Assembly: GCF_030816075.1 (NCBI RefSeq)
Contig: NZ_JAUSXO010000001.1
Coordinates: 1,798,001 to 1,862,000 of the forward strand
DNA: 64,000 bases
Direction of reading: 5' to 3'
From: Arthrobacter agilis
GTDB lineage: Bacteria; Actinomycetota; Actinomycetes; Actinomycetales; Micrococcaceae
Shown: positions 29,690-39,586 of the stretch, one piece after another
Layout: every line of letters starts with the position of its first letter
Position numbering within the stretch: the stretch's first letter is position 1
Position numbers and translations under genes: made by a program
The notes under the pieces: generated by a model
Told to the model about the DNA's origin: nothing
Databases searched by the model: none
Seen by the model: only the letters and a program-made list of their open reading frames with translations

Positions 29690-32600
29690 CGGAGGGCCGG
29701 TTCCGCCTCGGCATCGAGGCGCTGGCTGATCACGGTGGACACGCCGTCGCCGCGCATGGTGACGCCGTAGAGCGCGTCGGCGACCTCCATGGTGCGCTTC
29801 TGGTGCGTGATGATGATCAGCTGGCTCGACTCCCGCAGCTCCCTGAAGATGGTGATCAGCCGGCCCAGGTTCGTGTCGTCGAGGGCGGCCTCCACCTCGT
29901 CCATGACGTAGAACGGCGAGGGCCGGGCCTTGAAGATCGCGACGAGCAGGGCCACGGCCGTCAGTGAGCGCTCCCCGCCGGAGAGCAGCGACAGGCGTTT
30001 GATCTTCTTGCCCGCGGGCCGCGCCTCGACCTCGATCCCGGTGGTGAGCATGTCCGTGGGGTCGGTGAGGACGAGCCTGCCCTCGCCGCCCGGGAAGAGG
30101 GTGGCGAAGACGCGCTCGAACTGCTCGGCCGTGTCGCGGTAGGCGGCGGTGAAGACCTGCTCCACGCGTTCGTCGACGTCCCGGATGATGTCCAGGAGAT
30201 CCTTCCGGGTGGCCTTGAGGTCGGCCAGCTGCGTGCTGAGGAACTGGTGCCGCTCCTCGAGGGCCGCGAACTCCTCCAGCGCCAGGGGGTTCACCTTGCC
30301 GAGCGCCGCGAGGTCCCGTTCGGCCCGCTTCAGCCTCTTCTCCTGCTGCTCGCGCACGAACGGGACGCCCACCGGCACCGGCCGGCCGTCGTCGTCGACC
30401 GGGGCCCTCAGCTCGGCCCACTTGTCCTCCGGCGCCGCGTCCGAGGGCACGGGCAGGTGGGGGCCGAACTCGTCGACGAGGTGGTCCGGCGTCAGGCCGA
30501 GCTCCTCGATGGCGCGATCCTCCAGTGCCTCGATCCGCAGCCTCTGCTGGGTGCGGGCGAGTTCGTCGCGGTGCACGGAGTCGGTCAGCCGCGCGAGGTC
30601 GACGGCGAGGTCCGCGGCGGCCCTGCGCACCTCCTGGAGTTCCCTGTCCTGCTGGTCGCGCAGGCCCTCGGCGGCATCGCGCTGCTCGGCGGCCGCGGCC
30701 ACCGAGGCGGTGGCCGCCCGTTCGGCCTCGCGTGCTGCCCGGGCGACTGCGGCGGCCTTCCGTGCCTGGGCCGCTCGGATGCGCGCCTTCTCGGCCGCCT
30801 GCTCCCGGGCCCGGCGCTCGGACTGGGCGGCGCGCTCGAGGGAGGCGGCCCGGTTGGCCAGGGCGGAGAGCTGCTCCTCCCGGCTGCGGAGTGCGAGCCG
30901 GGCCTCGAGTTCTGCCTGCCGCGCCTCGACGGCGGCGCGCTGCAGGGCGTCCCGCTGTTCGGTGGACGGCTCGGCGTCGACGGGCTGGTCCTGCAGGTCC
31001 TTCAGCCGCCGGGCGGCCTCCTGCAGTCTCGACTCCTCCTGGACGAGGTTCGCCTCGGCCGCGCGGACGAGGGCTGCGAGGCGCACGGCCTCGCCGGAGG
31101 CGGACCGGAGGTTCGCGTTGAGCTGCCCCAGTTTCTCGGCGACGGCCGCCATGCGGGCGTCGGACTCGTGCAGGCGCTCGAGAGCGGCGTCCACGCGCTG
31201 CTGGGCTGCCTGCCGGCGGGCGTCCACCGCGGACAGCCTGAACCGCAGGCGTTCGGTCGTGGCGACGGCCTCCGCGAGCTTTACCCCGGTCTCCTCGGCC
31301 GCGGCATGCAGCTCGAGGTAGCCCGCGGCCCCGGGCGTCCCGCCGCGTGCGGTGTGCCGGGACAGGACGTCGCCCTCGCGGGTGACGGCGATCGTCGCCG
31401 ACCCCGCCTCCACGATGGCTGCGGCCTCTGCCAGGTCGGCGACGACGACGACGCCGGCGAGGAGTTCCTCGACGGCGGGCCGGACCGCGTCGGGCACCGC
31501 GACCACGGAGAGCGCGGGGACCGGGACGTCCTCCTGCACCGGCGTCGCCTCCGGACGGTCCTTCTGCTGCGGTCCGGACGGACGGTCCCCCGCCACGCCC
31601 GGTGCGACGACGATCGACACCTGCCCGGCGTCGTCGTGCTTGAGGAGCTCCAGCGCCCGCACCGCCACCGTGACGCTGTCGACGGTCACGGCGTCCGCCG
31701 CGTGGGCGAGGGCCGCGGCGATCGCCTTCTCGAAGCCGGCTGCCACGTGGAGGAGCCGCGCCAGCGGCGCGGACACGCCCTCGAGCCCTGCCGCGAGGAG
31801 CGCCTCCGAGCCGTCGCGCTGCTGCAGGCCCTCGCGCTGCGCCTCGAGCCGCGCAGCGAGGGCGCCGCGCTCCCGTTCGGCCGCACGTTCCTCCTCGACG
31901 AGCGCGGCCCGCTCCCCGGTGACAGTGTCCAGGAGGGCTGACGCGTCCTCGTGCTCGGCGTCGAGCCCCTCCTCCCCCTCCTCCGCTCCGGCGACCTGGC
32001 CCTCGAGCGCGGCGAAGTCCCGTTCGGCCGTGCGCCGCCGTTCCTCGGCCGCCGTGACCGATCCGCGGAGGCGGCCGAGTTCGGCGACGGCCGCCTCGAC
32101 GCGTGAGCGGGCCGCGCCCACGGTTCCCGCGAGCCGTGCGTCGCCTTCGCGCCGGTCGGCGGCTGCACGGAGCAGGCGCGCGAGCCGCGCGTCCTCCGCA
32201 GCCGATGCCCCCTCGGCGTCGCGGCGGGCGGCGAGGGTCGCCTCGAGGGCGTGCGTGAGCGTCGCGACCTCCTCCTGCAGTCCCTCGACCTCGGTCCTGA
32301 CCCGTGCGGCCTGCCGGTCCAGGTGATCGGGGTCGCGGCCCTGGTCGGGTTCGGCGCCGCCCTGCCCGAGGAGGTGCCCGCGGTCCTCCGCGCGGGCGGC
32401 GAGCGCGGCGAGCTTCTCCCGGACGCTGGACAGTGCATACCAGGTCTCCCGGGCACGGTTCAGGGCCGGGACGGACGCGGCAGCGGCACGCTCGAGGTGC
32501 GCCTGGCGTGCCTGGGCGGCGCCGAGCGCCGTCTCGGCCTCCTCGCGGCGCGCCTGCAGCGCCGCCTCGGCAGCGGTGTCACGGTCGAAGCCGGCCCGCA

Positions 32601-33309
32601 GGGTGACGAGTTCGTCGGCGAGCAGGCGCGACCGTGCGTCCCGGACGGCGAACTGAACCTGCTGCGCACGGCGGGCCACCTCGGCCTGCTTCCCGAGGGG
32701 CGTCAGCTGCCGCCGCAGTTCGGCGGTCAGATCGGACAGCCGCGCCAGGTTCGCCTGCATGGCATCGAGCTTCCGCACGGTCTTCTCGCGGCGGCGGCGG
32801 TGCTTGAGGATCCCGGCGGCCTCCTCGATGAAGCCGCGCCGGTCCTCGGGGGTGGCGTGCAGCACCTTGTCCAGCTGGCCCTGGCCGACGATGACGTGCA
32901 TCTCCCGCCCCAGCCCGGAGTCGGAGAGCAGCTCCTGGATGTCCAGGAGCCGGCAGTGCCTGCCGTTGATCGCGTACTCGGAGCCGCCCGCCCGGAAGAG
33001 GGTGCGGCTGATGGTGACCTCGGTGTACTCGATGGGGAGGGCACCGTCGCTGTTGTCGATGGTGAGCGACACCTGGGCCCTGCCCAGCGGTGCGCGGCCC
33101 GAGGTGCCGGCGAAGATGACGTCCTCCATCTTGCCGCCGCGCAGGGTCTTGGCGCCCTGCTCGCCCATCACCCAGGCGAGTGCGTCCACCACGTTGGACT
33201 TGCCGGAGCCGTTGGGCCCCACGACGGCTGTGACGCCGGGTTCGAAGTCGAAGGTGGTCGCCGAGGCGAAAGACTTGAACCCTCGCACGGTTAGACTCTT
33301 CAGGTGCAC
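29686..33309 (-). CDS. smc: Chromosome segregation protein SMC
   Basis: The 1207-residue condensin ATPase has Walker A GPNGSGKSN (31-39), long Ala/Glu/Arg-rich coiled coils (about 170-500 and 670-1000), a central hinge around 510-660, the signature LSGGERSLTAVALLVAIF and Walker B FYVMDEVEAALDD. It organises chromosomes with ScpA/ScpB. In actinobacteria smc normally lies between mutM and ftsY; here the ole and NlpC modules and an MFS gene are interposed. Confidence 0.96.
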   Translation of the reverse strand: MHLKSLTVRGFKSFASATTFDFEPGVTAVVGPNGSGKSNVVDALAWVMGEQGAKTLRGGKMEDVIFAGTSGRAPLGRAQVSLTIDNSDGALPIEYTEVTISRTLFRAGGSEYAINGRHCRLLDIQELLSDSGLGREMHVIVGQGQLDKVLHATPEDRRGFIEEAAGILKHRRRREKTVRKLDAMQANLARLSDLTAELRRQLTPLGKQAEVARRAQQVQFAVRDARSRLLADELVTLRAGFDRDTAAEAALQARREEAETALGAAQARQAHLERAAAASVPALNRARETWYALSSVREKLAALAARAEDRGHLLGQGGAEPDQGRDPDHLDRQAARVRTEVEGLQEEVATLTHALEATLAARRDAEGASAAEDARLARLLRAAADRREGDARLAGTVGAARSRVEAAVAELGRLRGSVTAAEERRRTAERDFAALEGQVAGAEEGEEGLDAEHEDASALLDTVTGERAALVEEERAAERERGALAARLEAQREGLQQRDGSEALLAAGLEGVSAPLARLLHVAAGFEKAIAAALAHAADAVTVDSVTVAVRALELLKHDDAGQVSIVVAPGVAGDRPSGPQQKDRPEATPVQEDVPVPALSVVAVPDAVRPAVEELLAGVVVVADLAEAAAIVEAGSATIAVTREGDVLSRHTARGGTPGAAGYLELHAAAEETGVKLAEAVATTERLRFRLSAVDARRQAAQQRVDAALERLHESDARMAAVAEKLGQLNANLRSASGEAVRLAALVRAAEANLVQEESRLQEAARRLKDLQDQPVDAEPSTEQRDALQRAAVEARQAELEARLALRSREEQLSALANRAASLERAAQSERRAREQAAEKARIRAAQARKAAAVARAAREAERAATASVAAAAEQRDAAEGLRDQQDRELQEVRRAAADLAVDLARLTDSVHRDELARTQQRLRIEALEDRAIEELGLTPDHLVDEFGPHLPVPSDAAPEDKWAELRAPVDDDGRPVPVGVPFVREQQEKRLKRAERDLAALGKVNPLALEEFAALEERHQFLSTQLADLKATRKDLLDIIRDVDERVEQVFTAAYRDTAEQFERVFATLFPGGEGRLVLTDPTDMLTTGIEVEARPAGKKIKRLSLLSGGERSLTAVALLVAIFKARPSPFYVMDEVEAALDDTNLGRLITIFRELRESSQLIIITHQKRTMEVADALYGVTMRGDGVSTVISQRLDAEAEPALR

Positions 33310-33583
33310 GGTGTCAGGATCTCCAGGTGGTGAGGGACCTCCCTAATCTACTGGAACCCACCGACGGTGCAGGGCATCGGTACCACCACGGGGCGGCGGT
33401 CGGCCGGCGCGGGGCGCCTATCCGGGGGCAGGGCCGCACGCGCGGACGATTCCGACGTGGCCGCCCGCCGCACTACGAAGTAGGCTTACAAAAGTTTCAG
33501 CAGTATCCAGAGCGTCCAGGCCGATCCATCCGTGGGTCCTTCACGGCCTGTACCGGCGCTGACAAGTTGACGAGGCAGGAAAT
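33310..33583. other. Intergenic region between divergent smc and oleA
   Basis: This 274-bp region holds divergent promoters by position. The only structure noted is a small inverted repeat CTAC-GAA-GTAG near 33473-33483, followed by AT-richer sequence CTTACAAAAGTTTCAG, which may be part of the ole promoter. No small ORF with a ribosome binding site was convincing. Confidence 0.4.
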
Positions 33584-34609
33584 TTGACCGGTAACGCGAC
33601 GTTCCGACATGACAACACGGCCTTGCTCGCCGTCACGAGTGTGGAGGCGCCGGTAGTCGTCAGTTCCGCAGAGTTCGACGAACGGCTGGCTCCCAGCCTG
33701 AAGAGGCTCCGCCTCTCCAAGCGGCTCCTCGAGCGCGTGGCAGGCGTCACGGAGCGGCGCTGGTGGTCCCCCGGGTCCGACTTCGACGACGCCGCCATCG
33801 AGGCGGGTGCCAAGGCGATGGCCGAGGCCGGGATCGAACCGGGTGACGTGGGCCTGCTCATCAACACCTCGGTGACCCGGCGGAACCTCGAGCCGTCCGT
33901 CGCCGTGAAGATCCACCATTCCCTGGGGCTCCCCTCGTCGGCCATGAACTTCGACCTGGCCAACGCGTGCCTGGGCTTCGTCAACGGCATGACCCTGGCC
34001 GCGAACATGATCGATTCGGGGCAGATCAAGTACGCCCTGATCGTCGCCGGTGAGGACGCCCAGCGGACGCAGGAGGCCACGTTCCGTCGCCTCAACCGCG
34101 AGGATTCGACGCGCGCGGACTTCCTGGCCGAGTTCGCGACCCTCACCCTCGGGTCCGGGGCCGCTGCGGCGGTGATCGGCCCCGCCGACCTGCACCCCGG
34201 CTCGCACCGCATCCTCGGCGGGGTGTCCCGCGCCGGGACGCAGCACCACGAGCTGTGCGTGGGCGGGATCGACGGCATGTACACCGATACCAAGGGCCTG
34301 CTGGACGGCGGCCTGGAACTCGTGGTCACCGCGTGGCACGAGGCGCAGGCGGACGGCTGGGCGTGGGACGCCATGGACCGCTACGTCACGCACCAGGTGT
34401 CGAACTCCTACACCAACGCCATCATCAAGGCCGTGGACCTCGAGCGTGAGCGGGTCCCCATCACCTTCCCGCACTGGGGCAACGTGGGGCCGGCGTCACT
34501 GCCGATGACCCTCGCCCAGGAGGCGCAGTCGCTGACCTCCGGCGACCGTGTGCTCTGCCTCGGCGTCGGCTCGGGCCTGAACACCTCGATGATGGAGATT
34601 GCGTGGTAG
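33584..34609 (+). CDS. oleA: OleA thiolase-like acyl-CoA condensing enzyme
   Basis: OleA joins two fatty acyl-CoAs head to head to form a beta-keto acid, the first step of long-chain olefin synthesis. The 341-residue product is a FabH-like fold with Cys129 in DLANACLGFVNGM, His in YVTHQVSNSY and Asn in HWGNVGPASLPM. It begins at TTG 33584 after AGGAAA. The start MTGNATFRHDNTALL resembles OleA of Micrococcus. It overlaps oleBC by 7 nt. Confidence 0.92.
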   Translation: MTGNATFRHDNTALLAVTSVEAPVVVSSAEFDERLAPSLKRLRLSKRLLERVAGVTERRWWSPGSDFDDAAIEAGAKAMAEAGIEPGDVGLLINTSVTRRNLEPSVAVKIHHSLGLPSSAMNFDLANACLGFVNGMTLAANMIDSGQIKYALIVAGEDAQRTQEATFRRLNREDSTRADFLAEFATLTLGSGAAAAVIGPADLHPGSHRILGGVSRAGTQHHELCVGGIDGMYTDTKGLLDGGLELVVTAWHEAQADGWAWDAMDRYVTHQVSNSYTNAIIKAVDLERERVPITFPHWGNVGPASLPMTLAQEAQSLTSGDRVLCLGVGSGLNTSMMEIAW

Positions 34610-37209
34610 CACTCCCCGGCGTCGATCCCTCGTGGTCGGCGTACCTCGATGTGCCCTCGACCAGTGGGGCCGATGAGCCGGGGACGACCCACCGCTGGCA
34701 CTACCTGGACAACGGGGCAGGCCTCGCCGGGCCCGCCAAGGGTACGCTCCTGTGCGTCCACGGCAACCCGACCTGGTCCTACCTGTGGCGGACCTTCCTG
34801 GCGGCCGGGCTCGATGCCGGCTGGCGCGTGGTCGCGGTGGACCAGCTGGACATGGGCTACTCGGACCGGACCGGCGCGTTCCGCCGCCTCGAGCACCGGA
34901 TCACGGATCTCGGGGACTTCGTCGCCGCCGCGGGCATCACCGGGCCCCTCGTGACGGTCGGCCACGACTGGGGCGGCGTCGTCAGCCTCGGCTACGCGGA
35001 CCGCCATCGGGCGGACCTGGCCGGCGTGATCCTGACCAACACGGCGATCCACCAGGACGGCGACCGCCCGATCCCGGCGCCCCTCCGGCTCGCCCTCGCG
35101 CCCGGGGTCCACAGACTCGGCACCCGGACCACGAGTGCCTTCCTCGACGTCACGCTCGCCCTCGCCCGGCCCGCTCTCGACCGGGACGTCCGCCGCGCCT
35201 TCCGCGCCCCGTACCGTTCCGCGGCGGATCGCCAGGGCATCGCGAACTTCGTCTCGGACATCCCCGCCGATCCGTCCCACCCCAGCTACGCGGCACTCAC
35301 CGCGACGGCGGAGGGCATCCGCAGCCTCGACGTCCCCGTCCTGATGATGTGGGGCCCGCATGATCCGATCTTCTCGGACACCTACCTGGAGGACCTCGCC
35401 GGCCGGCTGCCGCACGCGGACATCCACCGCTTCGAGCACGCGAGCCACCTCGTGCAGGAGGACGCCGACACGGCGTCGACCGCCATGGACTGGCTCTCCG
35501 CCCGCTCGGTCGGCACGGGTGCGCCCCCGGTCGACGACGCCCGCTCGACGGAGGCCGCGCCCTACGTGCCGCTCGGCCGGCGCCTCGGGGAGCTTGCCGG
35601 CGGTCCGGAAGGTCCGGCGACGGCCGTCGCCGAGATGACGCCCGCCGGTCCCCCACGCACCCTGACGTGGCGGCAGCTGGACGACGACGTCGCCGCCGTC
35701 GCCGCGGGCCTGACCGCGCTCGGGCATGGTCCCGGCACCCGGGTCAGCCTGCTCGTCCCGCCCGGCGTCGACCTCACGGTCCTCATCTACGCGTGCCTGC
35801 GCATCGGTGCGGTGATCGTCGTCGCGGACGCCGGCCTCGGCGCCCGCGGCCTCAGCCGAGCGGTCAAGGGCTCGGCGCCCGATGTCGTCATCGGCATCGA
35901 GCGGGCCCTCCTCGCCGCCCGCGCCTTCGGCTGGCCCGGCCGCCGCATCAGCGTGGGCACCCTGCCCGCGGCGAAGCGGAAGGCGCTGCGCGTCGAGGCC
36001 TCCCTGGGGGACCTCCGGGCGGCCCGGCGGACGGCCGACGTCCCGGCACCCGCGCCCGATGCCGACGCGGCGATCCTGTTCACGTCCGGATCCACCGGCC
36101 CCGCCAAGGGCGTCGTCTACACGCACCGGCAGCTCTCCGCGATGCGCGACGCCGTCGAGCACACCCTGGGACTGGGACCCGGCACCGCGCTCGTCGCCGG
36201 CTTCGCGCCCTTCGCCCTGCTGGGGCCCGCCCTGGGGGCGACGTCCGTGACACCGGCGATGGACGTCACGGCCCCCCGCACCCTGACCGCGCAGGCGCTG
36301 GCGGACGCTGCCGCCGCCATCGACGCGACGGTCGTCTTCGCCTCGCCCGCGGCCCTGCGGAACGTGCTCGCGACGTCGTCGGCCCTCGACGCGAGCGGGA
36401 GGCGCGCCCTCGCCCGGATCACCCTGCTGCTCTCGGCCGGTGCGCCCATCCCGGTCCCGCTCCTCGAGTCCGTGCAGGGCCTCGTCCCGGCCGCCGCCCT
36501 CCACACGCCCTACGGCATGACGGAATCCCTCCTCGTCGCGGACATCGACCTCGCCGGCATCCGCGCGGCCACGGCGTCTGACGCCGAGGGTGCCGGGAAC
36601 GGCGTGTGCGTGGGCCTGCCCGTCCACGGGACCCGCGTGGCCCTGAGCCCGCTCGACGGCACCGGCGCGGCGACCGGCGAGCCGACCACCACGCCGGGCG
36701 TCACCGGCGAGATCCTCGTCGACGCCCCGCACGTCAAGGACCGCTACTTCCGGCTGTGGAGGACCCAGCAGGACGCGGCACGGACGGCGCCCTGGCACCG
36801 CACCGGCGACGTCGGGCACTTCGACGCCGAGGGGCGCCTGTGGGTGGAGGGCAGGCTCGGCCATGTCCTCACCCCCGCCCCCGGCGTGCTGACGCCCGTC
36901 GGACTCGAGCAGGTACTGGAGGCGCTCGACGGCGTCCGGCTGGCCGCCGTCGTCGGCGTGGGCCCGGCAGGCACCCAGGCCGTCGTCGCGGTCCTCGAGA
37001 CGGAGGCGGGAGGCCGTCCGCGCCTCGCCGACGCTCCGCTGGCCGCGGACGCCCGCTCCGCCGCGCGCGCGCACGGCGTGGACCTCGCAGCCGTCATCAC
37101 CGTCCCGGCCCTGCCCGTGGACGTCCGCCACAACGCGAAGATCGACCGGGCCGGCGTCGCGGCGTGGAGCGGCCGCTTCCTCTCGGGCGGGCGGGCGGGC
37201 TCGCTGTGA
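34603..37209 (+). CDS. oleBC: OleBC fusion: beta-lactone decarboxylase and beta-lactone synthetase
   Basis: The 868-residue protein has an N-terminal alpha/beta hydrolase (residues about 1-310) of haloalkane-dehalogenase type, with HGNPTWSYLWRTF and nucleophile Asp122 in VGHDWGGVV. Its C-terminal half is an AMP-binding enzyme, with P-loop AILFTSGSTGPAKGVVYTHR (about 489-508), PYGMTESLL and GDVGHFDAEGRLWVEGR. OleC makes a beta-lactone from the beta-hydroxy acid, and OleB removes CO2 to give the cis-olefin. Fusion of the two is known in actinobacteria. GTG 34603 starts inside oleA. Confidence 0.92.
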   Translation: MVALPGVDPSWSAYLDVPSTSGADEPGTTHRWHYLDNGAGLAGPAKGTLLCVHGNPTWSYLWRTFLAAGLDAGWRVVAVDQLDMGYSDRTGAFRRLEHRITDLGDFVAAAGITGPLVTVGHDWGGVVSLGYADRHRADLAGVILTNTAIHQDGDRPIPAPLRLALAPGVHRLGTRTTSAFLDVTLALARPALDRDVRRAFRAPYRSAADRQGIANFVSDIPADPSHPSYAALTATAEGIRSLDVPVLMMWGPHDPIFSDTYLEDLAGRLPHADIHRFEHASHLVQEDADTASTAMDWLSARSVGTGAPPVDDARSTEAAPYVPLGRRLGELAGGPEGPATAVAEMTPAGPPRTLTWRQLDDDVAAVAAGLTALGHGPGTRVSLLVPPGVDLTVLIYACLRIGAVIVVADAGLGARGLSRAVKGSAPDVVIGIERALLAARAFGWPGRRISVGTLPAAKRKALRVEASLGDLRAARRTADVPAPAPDADAAILFTSGSTGPAKGVVYTHRQLSAMRDAVEHTLGLGPGTALVAGFAPFALLGPALGATSVTPAMDVTAPRTLTAQALADAAAAIDATVVFASPAALRNVLATSSALDASGRRALARITLLLSAGAPIPVPLLESVQGLVPAAALHTPYGMTESLLVADIDLAGIRAATASDAEGAGNGVCVGLPVHGTRVALSPLDGTGAATGEPTTTPGVTGEILVDAPHVKDRYFRLWRTQQDAARTAPWHRTGDVGHFDAEGRLWVEGRLGHVLTPAPGVLTPVGLEQVLEALDGVRLAAVVGVGPAGTQAVVAVLETEAGGRPRLADAPLAADARSAARAHGVDLAAVITVPALPVDVRHNAKIDRAGVAAWSGRFLSGGRAGSL

Positions 37210-38174
37210 CGGTCCTCGTGACCGGCGCGAGCGGCATGCTCGGGCGCGCCGTCGCGCAGCACCTCGTCGCCGAGGGCCGGGAGGTGCGATGCTTCCAGCG
37301 CCGCCCGTCCGGCGTGCCGGGAGCGCAGGACGTCCTGGGCTCGGTCGAGGACCCGGACGCCGTGGCCATGGCGGTCCGGGGGTGCGCCGCGGTGGTCCAC
37401 CTGGCGGCGAAGGTCTCCTTCACGGGTGCCGCCGCCGAATTCGACCGCGTCAACGTCGAGGGCACGCGGCGCCTGCTCGACGCGGCGCAGGACGCCGGCG
37501 TCACCGACGTCGTGTACGTCTCCTCCCCCTCGGTCGCCCACGACGGGACGTCCCTCGTCGGCGCTCCGGCGGGCCCCGCCGACCCGGCTCACGCGCGGGG
37601 CGACTACGCGCGGACCAAGGCGGCCGCGGAACTGCTGGCCCTCGCCCGCTCCACCCCGGCCTTCCGCGTCGCCGCGGTGCGGCCGCACATCGTCTGGGGC
37701 CCCGGTGACACGCAGCTCGTCGAACGCGTGATCGACCGCGCCCGGCACGGCCGCCTGCCGTTGCTCGACCACGGCACCGCACTGATCGACACGACCTACG
37801 TCGACAACGCCGCGTCGGCGATCGTCGCGTGCCTGCGGCGTATCGACGCCGCCCAGGGGCAGGCCTTCGTCGTCACGAACGGTGAGCCGCGCCCCATCGC
37901 GGAGCTGCTCGGCGGGATCTGCCGCGCCGGCGGGGTGGCACCGCCGGCGTGGTCCGTCCCCGGTGCACTCGCGCGCGGGGCAGGAGCCGTGATCGAGCGC
38001 GCCTGGCTCGCCTCCGGCCGGACGGAGGAACCGCCCATGACCCGCTTCCTCGCCGAACAGCTCTCGACGGCGCACTGGTTCGACCAGCGGCGCACCCGCA
38101 CGGTCCTCGACTGGGAGCCGGACGTCGGCATCGACGAGGGCTTCGAACGGTTGGCCCGGCACTACTCGCGCTAG
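37206..38174 (+). CDS. oleD: OleD NAD(P)-dependent beta-keto acid reductase
   Basis: The 322-residue SDR-family product has the nucleotide motif VTGASGMLGRAVA, the catalytic YARTK, and the membrane-facing C-terminus typical of 3-beta-HSD/NSDHL-like reductases. OleD reduces the OleA product to a beta-hydroxy acid, the OleC substrate. GTG 37206 overlaps the oleBC stop (GTGA), so oleA-oleBC-oleD is one tightly coupled operon. No terminator is seen in the 18 bp before the convergent VOC gene. Confidence 0.92.
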   Translation: MTVLVTGASGMLGRAVAQHLVAEGREVRCFQRRPSGVPGAQDVLGSVEDPDAVAMAVRGCAAVVHLAAKVSFTGAAAEFDRVNVEGTRRLLDAAQDAGVTDVVYVSSPSVAHDGTSLVGAPAGPADPAHARGDYARTKAAAELLALARSTPAFRVAAVRPHIVWGPGDTQLVERVIDRARHGRLPLLDHGTALIDTTYVDNAASAIVACLRRIDAAQGQAFVVTNGEPRPIAELLGGICRAGGVAPPAWSVPGALARGAGAVIERAWLASGRTEEPPMTRFLAEQLSTAHWFDQRRTRTVLDWEPDVGIDEGFERLARHYSR

Positions 38175-38192
38175 GGTGCCCGCGGGCCGCGG

Positions 38193-38612
38193 TCACGCCT
38201 CCCGTGCGGCCAGGACCTCGAGGTAGTGCGGATTGTGCATGAGCCCGAGCACGTTGCCGAACGGGTCCACCACGGACGCCGTCGTGAAGCCACCGGTCCC
38301 CCGTTCCGTCACGGCCTCGTATTCGGTGGCGCCCAGCCGGAACAGCCTGTCCAGAGTCCCGGCCAGGTCGTCGACGTGCCAGAACATGACGGCGCCGCCC
38401 GGGCCGAGGGAGGCACCCGACGGCCCGTACCTCCGGTCGATGAACCCGAGTTCGTCCTCGTCGTCACCCACCCGGAACTCGAGGTAGGCGGGAGGGGCGG
38501 GTGGCTGCGGGAAGGCGTAGTACGGCGGGATCCCCAACAGCTCCGTGTACCAGTCGCGGGCTGCGGAGAGATCGTCGGCGTAGAAGGTGATCGTGGCGAA
38601 TCCTCGAAACAT
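38193..38612 (-). CDS. VOC family (glyoxalase-like) protein
   Basis: This 139-residue single-module protein reads RGFATITFYADDLSAARDWY ... DPFGNVLGLMHNPHYLEVLA, typical of glyoxalase/bleomycin-resistance superfamily members. The likely ligand pattern is incomplete (Thr or Tyr at the first position). ATG 38612 is chosen for AAGGAG 5 nt upstream. The gene is convergent with oleD. Substrate and function are unknown. Confidence 0.8.
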   Translation of the reverse strand: MFRGFATITFYADDLSAARDWYTELLGIPPYYAFPQPPAPPAYLEFRVGDDEDELGFIDRRYGPSGASLGPGGAVMFWHVDDLAGTLDRLFRLGATEYEAVTERGTGGFTTASVVDPFGNVLGLMHNPHYLEVLAAREA

Positions 38613-38671
38613 CGGTGCTCCTTCGGGTAGGCGTGACCCGCCGGAATGTACACCCGAAGCCGGGTACGGCA

Positions 38672-38700
38672 AAGGGCGGGATGCACAGCATCCCGCCCTT
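38672..38700 (-). terminator. Terminator of the LysM-NlpC/P60 gene
   Basis: Minus-strand arms AAGGGCGGGATGC and GCATCCCGCCCTT (13 bp, 3-nt loop TGT) are followed by a short TTTG. The hairpin lies 37 bp after the stop codon of the 38738-39574 gene. Confidence 0.75.
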
Positions 38701-38737
38701 CCGTGGCGCTGCCGGCGTTCGCCGCCGGCGGTTCGCT

Positions 38738-39574
38738 CTAGCGCGTGTAGTAGCCGTCGACCGCCATGGCGTTGACCGAGTGCACCTGCGTGCCCTGCGA
38801 GGGGTTCAGAGCGCTGATCATCTGGCCGTTGCCGAGGTAGATCCCGACGTGGCTGCCGCCGTTCTGGCTCACCAGGTCACCCGGCTGCGGGTTGCTGGTG
38901 GGCGTCATGGCAGCGAACTGGGCCCAGGTGGTGCGGGGCAGGCTGATGCCCTGCTGCGCGTAGACCCACTGCACGAAGCCGGAGCAGTCCCAGGCACCGA
39001 AGGAGGTGCCGCCGTACACGTAGCTCGAGCCCTTGCCCTGCATCGCCGTTCCGGCGATACCGGCGAGCGATCCGGAGGACACCGGCGCGATCGAGGCTGC
39101 GGACTGCGTGCTGAGGCCCGTGGAGTTGCCCGCGGAGGTGAACGTGGACGTGACCGCGGGGCTGCTCGCGGGCACGGCCTGCGGGGCGTACTGCTGGGGA
39201 GCGGCGGAACCGCTCAGCGAGATGGCCTGGCCGGGGTAGATGACCGAGCTGTACCCGAGGCCGTTGGCCGCGAACACGGTCTCCAGGCTCACGCCGTGGG
39301 AGGACGCGATGCTGCCGAGGGTGTCGCCGGCCTGGACGGTGTACGTGCCGGCCGCGGCCGTGCTGACCGCTGCCTGCTGCGGGGTGTCGATGGCGATCTC
39401 GCCGGCCGCGCTGGCCGGGAGTGCCGCGCCGAACAGGAGGCCGGAAGCGGCGACGACGACCGCGGCGGGCTTGCCGGCCACGGACGCACTCGCGCTGACG
39501 GCGCGGGAGGCGGTGACGAGGGGGTTGATGCGCGTCGGGACGGCCCGGTGGCGCGCGATATGGCTCTTGGACAT
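38738..39574 (-). CDS. Secreted LysM and NlpC/P60 peptidoglycan hydrolase
   Basis: The 278-residue protein has a signal peptide (hydrophobic AAVVVAASGLLFGAALPASA, cut near residue 57), one LysM domain (YTVQAGDTLGSIASSHGVSL), a Ser/Ala-rich linker and a C-terminal NlpC/P60 domain. The catalytic Cys is in WDCSGFVQWVY and the His in SHVGIYLGNG. It probably cleaves stem peptides in the wall. ATG 39574 has AAAGG 7 nt upstream. It is preceded by a c-di-AMP riboswitch, the usual control for such hydrolases in actinobacteria. Confidence 0.93.
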   Translation of the reverse strand: MSKSHIARHRAVPTRINPLVTASRAVSASASVAGKPAAVVVAASGLLFGAALPASAAGEIAIDTPQQAAVSTAAAGTYTVQAGDTLGSIASSHGVSLETVFAANGLGYSSVIYPGQAISLSGSAAPQQYAPQAVPASSPAVTSTFTSAGNSTGLSTQSAASIAPVSSGSLAGIAGTAMQGKGSSYVYGGTSFGAWDCSGFVQWVYAQQGISLPRTTWAQFAAMTPTSNPQPGDLVSQNGGSHVGIYLGNGQMISALNPSQGTQVHSVNAMAVDGYYTR

Positions 39575-39586
39575 GCTGTTGCCTTT

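Noticed and set aside
30247..31941. 564-residue plus-strand frame inside smc
   Set aside because: It is antisense to the SMC coiled coil; the low-complexity Leu/Gly/Arg product arises from complementing the Ala/Glu/Arg codons.
34408..37131. Long 907-residue open frame antisense to oleBC
   Set aside because: It is a high-GC shadow of the oleBC codon pattern, Gly/Arg/Asp rich, without domains or a ribosome binding site.
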